Assembly: GCA_002408185.1 (NCBI GenBank)
Contig: DHQV01000061.1
Location: 1-6,013, forward strand
Length of the DNA: 6,013 bases
From: Deltaproteobacteria bacterium UBA5329
Lineage (GTDB): Bacteria; Desulfobacterota; Syntrophorhabdia; Syntrophorhabdales; Syntrophorhabdaceae
Direction: 5' to 3'
Shown: one piece after another, positions 5,477 to 6,013 of the stretch
Layout of the letters: every line of letters starts with the position of its first letter
Position numbering within the stretch: the first letter of the stretch is position 1
Notes under the pieces: generated by a model
The model's input: only the letters and a program-made list of their open reading frames with translations
The model's database searches: none
What the model was told of the DNA's origin: nothing
Position numbers and translations under genes: made by a program

Positions 5477-5569
5477 CTAGGAACTGTTCTTGCTGCCCGC
5501 CCTTATGGCTATCACGCACGCTATGAATCCTGCTGCTATCACTGCTAAAACAACTAACGTCGTAGACAT
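5477..5569 (-). CDS. Small single-helix membrane peptide, 30 residues
   Basis: A short frame starts at ATG 5569-5567 with MSTTLVVLAV, continues IAAGFIACVIAI and ends RAGSKNSS before TAG 5479-5477. Residues 5-22 are uninterrupted apolar or small residues, long enough for one membrane helix. A positive, polar tail follows, which by the positive-inside rule suggests the C-terminus stays in the cytoplasm. GGGGG at 5581-5577, 7 nt before the ATG in an A-rich context, is a good ribosome binding site. The frame is preceded by a structured leader and a promoter-like site on the same strand. I cannot assign a family: small subunits of transport or respiratory complexes (KdpF-like in size) and type I toxin peptides look similar in general form. 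A chance frame is possible, but the combination of ribosome binding site and helix argues against it. Confidence 0.6.
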   Translation of the reverse strand: MSTTLVVLAVIAAGFIACVIAIRAGSKNSS

Positions 5570-5576
5570 TGCGACA

Positions 5577-5583
5577 CCCCCTT
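5577..5583 (-). promoter_or_regulatory. Ribosome binding site of the small peptide
   Basis: AAGGGGG on the minus strand, preceded by six further A residues, lies 7 nt before ATG 5569. This spacing is near ideal and is the main support for translation of the 30-codon frame. Confidence 0.55.
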
Positions 5584-5591
5584 TTTTTTGT

Positions 5592-5624
5592 GAATTACCG
5601 GAATATGTCTTTTAACGGTAATTC
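5592..5624 (-). repeat. Leader stem-loop 3, next to the ribosome binding site
   Basis: GAATTACCG (5592-5600) and CGGTAATTC (5616-5624) form a perfect 9-bp stem with a 15-nt loop. In the minus-strand RNA it ends just before the A-run and G-run of the peptide's ribosome binding site, so it could affect translation. Confidence 0.6.
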
Positions 5625-5660
5625 TCTTCCTGACACCTCATCCGACACAAAGTCCCCGAT

Positions 5661-5700
5661 AAAAAAGCCGCCATCCGAAGATATTGCCTCGGATGGCGGC
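5661..5700 (-). terminator. Intrinsic terminator in the leader of the small peptide
   Basis: A perfect 12-bp stem, GCCGCCATCCGA (5667-5678) with TCGGATGGCGGC (5689-5700), has a 10-nt loop. On the minus strand it is followed directly by six T residues (5666-5661), the form of a Rho-independent terminator. It lies between the promoter-like site (5788-5815) and the peptide start (5569). It would therefore either attenuate that transcript or end a transcript entering from the right. Confidence 0.85.
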
Positions 5701-5725
5701 CCGACCATCCTGACCTGTCGACCCT

Positions 5726-5748
5726 CCAGAGACATTAAATGTCCCCGG
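5726..5748 (-). repeat. Leader stem-loop 1
   Basis: On the minus strand CCGGGGACA pairs with TGTCTCTGG around TTTAA. Two of the pairs are G-U, which hold only in RNA made from the minus strand; on the plus strand they become A-C mismatches. This favours a minus-strand transcript. The core GACATT/AATGTC could alternatively be a DNA operator. Confidence 0.5.
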
Positions 5749-5787
5749 ACCCGGTTAACTGTTCAGTTGTCCTTGCTCTAATCTATC

Positions 5788-5815
5788 TAAATATGACCGT
5801 GCGACCACATGTCAA
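5788..5815 (-). promoter_or_regulatory. Possible sigma70 promoter for the leader and small peptide
   Basis: The minus strand has a perfect TTGACA (5815-5810), a 16-nt spacer and a weak TATTTA (5793-5788). An AT-rich stretch lies directly upstream (5814-5833). Transcription would begin near 5781 and give a leader of about 210 nt before the peptide ATG. The poor -10 box keeps confidence moderate. Confidence 0.42.
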
Positions 5816-5833
5816 CAAAAATTAATATTTGTT
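5814..5833. repeat. AT-rich near-palindrome at the promoter
   Basis: AACAAA (5814-5819) and TTTGTT (5828-5833) flank ATTAAT, and 18 of 20 positions are self-complementary. It touches the last two bases of the -35 box, where an operator or UP element would be. It also lies between the minus-strand promoter and the plus-strand frame starting at 5907. Confidence 0.45.
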
Positions 5834-5864
5834 CTCAAGTATTCCACGAGCTCGCCCCGGAAGC

Positions 5865-6013
5865 CTATTTATCGGCGTTCTGTGCTACGCCGACAGGGAA
5901 TAACCCATGAAACGTCCTACCGATAACCAACTTCACACATGCCCCATGATGAGCTTTGTCCGGTCGCACCCCCGCATGAGATTCTTCTGTCATACGCTGT
6001 ACCGGGGCTCCTT
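5865..6013. other. Right edge with two unresolved short frames
   Basis: Two frames compete here. On the plus strand ATG 5907 begins MKRPTDNQLHTCPMMSF and stays open to the edge for 35 codons, with AGGGA 7 nt before the ATG. On the minus strand ATG 5993 begins MTEESHAGVRPDKAHH and ends at TAG 5867-5865 after 42 residues. Its AAGGAG lies 14 nt upstream at the very edge, too far for a normal start. Neither resembles a protein I know. More sequence to the right is needed to tell them apart. Confidence 0.25.
5872..5893. repeat. 7-bp perfect inverted repeat
   Basis: TCGGCGT (5872-5878) and ACGCCGA (5887-5893) flank an 8-nt loop. No T-run follows. It ends 13 nt before the ATG at 5907, so it could be an operator or leader hairpin of that frame if the frame is real. 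Confidence 0.4.

Noticed and set aside
5198..5549. Open plus-strand frame after the receiver stop
   Set aside because: It has no start, ribosome binding site or recognisable motif, and overlaps the better supported minus-strand peptide.
5569..5781. 70-codon plus-strand frame over the leader
   Set aside because: It reads through the terminator hairpin and stem-loops with low-complexity composition, and lacks a ribosome binding site.
1..6013. CRISPR arrays, tRNA or rRNA genes
   Set aside because: No regularly spaced repeats and no cloverleaf or rRNA signature were seen on either strand.

Overview
The window looks like accessory DNA from an anaerobic, environmental proteobacterium-like genome, perhaps Desulfobacterota/Deltaproteobacteria. 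This rests only on the moderate GC content, a multi-PAS hybrid histidine kinase of a type common there, and IS200/IS605 elements. It is an inference, not an identification. Little here is intact: the confident complete genes are one large PAS histidine kinase, one transposase, and probably one very short membrane peptide. The rest is decaying gene debris.

Left part (1-1180). The left edge cuts an IS200/IS605 element on the minus strand, leaving 61 codons of its Y1 transposase TnpA and a left-end-like hairpin at 245-266. Upstream of it, at 298-348, a good sigma70 promoter pointing left is overlaid by a 47-bp imperfect palindrome. Next come two joined minus-strand remnants: the tail of an XRE-type helix-turn-helix protein (426-533) and the tail of a response-regulator receiver domain (524-664). 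A plus-strand gene I cannot name (about 662-1063) can be followed only by stepping through three reading frames.

Centre (1186-5197). A four-PAS histidine kinase fills 1186-3528. Its C-terminal receiver domain is cut after 20 residues by a second IS200/IS605 element (about 3525-4926, minus strand), and the IS end supplies the kinase stop codon. The rest of the receiver lies beyond the IS at 4927-5197, with one nonsense codon and two inferred small deletions. The IS carries an intact TnpA and a TnpB with both a large internal deletion and a frameshift. The kinase frame upstream is clean, so it may persist as a stand-alone kinase without its receiver.

Right part (5198-6013). No protein gene of ordinary size is visible. 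On the minus strand there is a TTGACA promoter-like site, a roughly 210-nt leader with three stem-loops (one a textbook intrinsic terminator), and a 30-codon reading frame for a single-helix membrane peptide with a good ribosome binding site. An alternative stem could compete with the terminator, so this could be an attenuated leader controlling a tiny membrane protein. It is the best candidate here for something undescribed. Two short competing frames at the right edge cannot be resolved.
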